In this document: one piece after another, positions 61,879 through 64,000 of the stretch | Layout of the letters: each line of letters opens with the position of its first letter | Numbering within the stretch: position 1 is the stretch's first letter | Assembly (NCBI RefSeq): GCF_011065935.2 | Contig: NZ_JAAMNH020000001.1 | Location: 4,113,001-4,177,000, forward strand | From: Clostridium estertheticum | Lineage (GTDB): Bacteria; Bacillota; Clostridia; Clostridiales; Clostridiaceae | Length of the DNA stretch: 64,000 nt | Reading direction: 5' to 3' | Program-made: the position numbers and the translations under genes | The notes under the pieces: model-generated | The model's input: only the letters and a program-made list of their open reading frames with translations | Database searches by the model: none | What the model was told of the DNA's origin: nothing

Positions 61879-63513
61879 TTAGGTATGAAGAATATTGAAT
61901 TTATTATTTCTATACTCAGATGGTGAAATTCCAAAATGTTTTTTAAAACAGTAACTAAAATAATTTGGCTCTGCATATCCAACCTTATAAGCAATTTCAA
62001 AAGACTTCAATTTTGTAGCCTTAATTAACTCCTTTGAAGCATCCATTCTAATTTGAGTCAAATAATTTATAAAGGTCATTTTTGTTTCTTTTTTAAAAAT
62101 AAAGCTAAAATAGGTTGGACTTATATATAGATAATTACAAAGACTATTAATTGTTATACTACTATCACTATAGTACTTATTGATATATGCCTTAGTTTTT
62201 TCAACTAAAAGTGTACAACTGTCTTGCCTATCTTTTGTAATGTAGTTCATTATTTTGATAGAAATATATTCGAACCAATTCTTAACCTGATTTAAATCAT
62301 TAAATTCATACAATTCCACGAATAAATTGTAATTTTCACCAAAAATATAGGTTAAATCAACATTTAAACTTTCTGCTGTTTTAATTATAGTTGTTAGGAT
62401 TTCTAACAAATATATTTGAAAATGCTTAAAGGGTGCCTTTACATCTAAAAGTTGATAAAATAAACCATCTATTGTTTGAATAATTTCATTTTCTGTTCCT
62501 ACTTTGATAGAACTTCTAAGGTCATGCTCCATAATCTCATCAAAAACTATTTTTTCACTGCTGCTTGGTTCAATATCTTCTATCCAAATAATTCGATTAT
62601 TGCCCATGATAAATCTGTAGTCTAGTGCAAGAATAGCATTCTGATAGGAATCAGATATATGGGAAACATCACTTATAATTGTTCCAAGACCAATGGTAAT
62701 AGTTAATTTTAAATACTTTTCAATATTCTGTCTTATTTCTTCAAGGGTAGATTGAACACTGTTAAAAATAACACCTCTATCCTCTTCTAGGTATGGACTA
62801 ATTAATACAATAAGATCATTGTGTATAAAAACTATTCCTCCATCACGTTTGCAAAGGATTTCCTCTATTATATTAATAACTCCAAATTTGATCAAATCTA
62901 CTTCATTACTATTATCAATTTTCTTGTCTTTATATTTAACTTTGCGATTAATATTTATAGCTGCTACAACAAATCGATTTCCCTTTAAATCAATATTATA
63001 ATTCTTACATTTTTCCTCAATTTCCTCCTTATTAAGCTTGCTAGTAATTAGATAAGTAAGAAATTTTCCTTTCAAAATAGGCAAGCTCTTCACATAATAT
63101 TCCTTCATTGCCTCCATGTCCTTTTTTCTTAACATCTCTTCATCAATCTGTGCTTTAACCCGTAAAAGCACCTCAATGAATTCTTTTGAGGAAACTGGCT
63201 TTAGCGCGTACTCAACAACATTTAAATTTACTGCCTTTTGAGCATATTCGAATTTATCAAAACCTGTAAGTATTATTATCTTAATTGTAGGAAATCGTTT
63301 TCTTAATTCTTCAGAAAGTTGAAGTCCATCCATAAATGGCATCTTAATATCAGTTATAACTACATCTGGAGTAAATTTTTCTGCCATTTCTAGGGCTTCT
63401 CTACCATTTTCAGCTTCTCCTACTAGTTCAAAACCATATTGCTCCCACTTTATCTTTTGTATTATACCTTTTCTTACTTCTTCTTCATCATCTACTAAAA
63501 TTAATTTATACAT
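61879..63513 (-). CDS. YesN-type AraC-family response regulator
   Basis: 544 aa. Receiver domain with phospho-acceptor Asp55 (VVITDIKMPFMDGLQ) and acidic pair DDEEE, a middle regulatory region of ~300 residues, and two C-terminal AraC helix-turn-helix motifs (INSLCNYLYISPTYFSFIFK, FEIAYKVGYAEPNYFSYCFK, ending KHFGISPSEYRN). Probable activator of the downstream sugar-binding and mgl genes. First gene of the operon; divergent from the gene at the window end. Confidence 0.94.
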   Translation of the reverse strand: MYKLILVDDEEEVRKGIIQKIKWEQYGFELVGEAENGREALEMAEKFTPDVVITDIKMPFMDGLQLSEELRKRFPTIKIIILTGFDKFEYAQKAVNLNVVEYALKPVSSKEFIEVLLRVKAQIDEEMLRKKDMEAMKEYYVKSLPILKGKFLTYLITSKLNKEEIEEKCKNYNIDLKGNRFVVAAININRKVKYKDKKIDNSNEVDLIKFGVINIIEEILCKRDGGIVFIHNDLIVLISPYLEEDRGVIFNSVQSTLEEIRQNIEKYLKLTITIGLGTIISDVSHISDSYQNAILALDYRFIMGNNRIIWIEDIEPSSSEKIVFDEIMEHDLRSSIKVGTENEIIQTIDGLFYQLLDVKAPFKHFQIYLLEILTTIIKTAESLNVDLTYIFGENYNLFVELYEFNDLNQVKNWFEYISIKIMNYITKDRQDSCTLLVEKTKAYINKYYSDSSITINSLCNYLYISPTYFSFIFKKETKMTFINYLTQIRMDASKELIKATKLKSFEIAYKVGYAEPNYFSYCFKKHFGISPSEYRNNKFNILHT

Positions 63514-63709
63514 ATTGTCCCCCTATGTATCATCTATATTAATTTTTTATTAATTTTTAACTAACTCTCCATGTAATTATATCATATTATTACTATATTA
63601 ATAAATAAGCTTATTAACTTGCTAACAAGCTCTGTTATCTATTAAAGTAACCAGTTTTTTTAAATTCAACAGGAATAATTAAATTATAAATGAAAACTAT
63701 GTAAGTTAA

Positions 63710-63737
63710 ATGAGCCTCAACAATTGTTGAGGCTCAT
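63710..63737. repeat. 28-bp perfect palindrome without loop
   Basis: ATGAGCCTCAACAA followed directly by TTGTTGAGGCTCAT. It lies in the divergent region between the response regulator and the next gene and lacks a T-tail. It could be an operator or a hairpin. The rest of 63514-63896 is non-coding. Confidence 0.75.
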
Positions 63738-63896
63738 TATATATATAAATGTTATATGTAAATGTTTGAAAACAAGAGAATTTAATGGTAAAATATACAA
63801 ATGATATTATAAATTTTCATGAAATTATATTGATTTATAATTGTAAATATTAAACGTGGAATTCAGATTATAATAAATATTTTATCGAGGTGACAC

Positions 63897-64000
63897 ATGA
63901 ACAAAAAGAGTATATCAAAAACACATTTTTATATCATTGTTGCAGCAAGTATAATTCTAATTTCTGCTTGTATTACAATTAAAATATCACTTGCGTATGG
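63897..64000 (+). CDS. 5' end of a membrane or secreted protein, runs off the window
   Basis: ATG at 63897 with GAGGTG 6 bases upstream. The visible part opens MNKKSISKTHFYIIVAASII and continues with a hydrophobic signal or anchor segment (LISACITIKI). The product cannot be named. It is divergent from the sugar-sensing operon and could belong to the same regulon. Confidence 0.65.
   Translation, partial: MNKKSISKTHFYIIVAASIILISACITIKISLAY

Overview
The window is AT-rich, low-GC Firmicute DNA, most like a free-living Clostridium (sensu stricto). The evidence is strong AGGAGG-type ribosome sites, frequent GTG/TTG starts, clostridial-style type IV pilus genes, a GGGtGRT/Fe-S scaffold pair, a YesMN-type sugar sensor and many anaerobe-typical flavoproteins. 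Most genes lie on the minus strand. No tRNA, rRNA, CRISPR array or prophage was seen.

Layout. 1-5.7 kb: a Cys-rich small protein, an FMN azoreductase divergent from its HxlR regulator with a perfect palindrome between them, and a regulator followed by a three-gene ABC-2 exporter. 6-9.7 kb: an NlpC/P60 cell-wall hydrolase, a PAP2 phosphatase, a GNAT acetyltransferase, and two decayed genes, one of them a Mop-type molybdate-binding protein with an internal TGA. 9.7-14 kb: a multicopper oxidase, an acyl-CoA dehydrogenase fused to an EtfA FAD domain, and a DUF5658 membrane protein with an RBS hairpin leader. 14.2-23.9 kb: a type IV pilus assembly cluster (pilB, pilC, pilin, pilM, pilN, pilO, three minor pilins). 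One minor pilin carries about three Ig-like domains, and a structured non-coding stretch lies between the pilin and pilM. 24-32.8 kb: a DJ-1/PfpI protein, ArsR regulator, NAD(P)-binding protein, Y-family polymerase, TDT transporter with a 38-aa leader gene, TetR regulator, Lon protease and a nitroreductase.

32.9-45 kb: two ArsA/Get3-like ATPases flanking a 74-aa protein, with a MarR regulator whose 21-bp sites recur before both units. Then come a reductive-dehalogenase-like Fe-S protein, VanW, a VOC protein, a HutG-like ureohydrolase, pirin, a shortened glucosaminidase, a MarR/MFS efflux pair and small membrane proteins. 45.4-47.2 kb: a complete IS1595-family element with terminal inverted repeats and an 8-bp target duplication. 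It carries a BFD-like [2Fe-2S] gene as cargo and a frameshifted transposase. 47.2-54 kb: a chemoreceptor, remnants of signalling genes, a PhnP-like hydrolase, a small tyrosine phosphatase and the GGGtGRT/scaffold pair.

54-64 kb: a sugar-sensing and uptake locus. A response regulator, YesM-type kinase and membrane-anchored sugar-binding protein probably form a three-component sensor. It lies directly upstream of two galactose-binding lipoproteins and the MglA/MglC ABC transporter, with a near-consensus cre box before mglB. A gene reading right runs off the window end.

The least explained items are the tandem ArsA cassette with its MarR sites, the GGGtGRT pair, the IS1595 element with iron-sulfur cargo, the dehydrogenase-EtfA fusion and the structured RNA-like stretch inside the pilus cluster.
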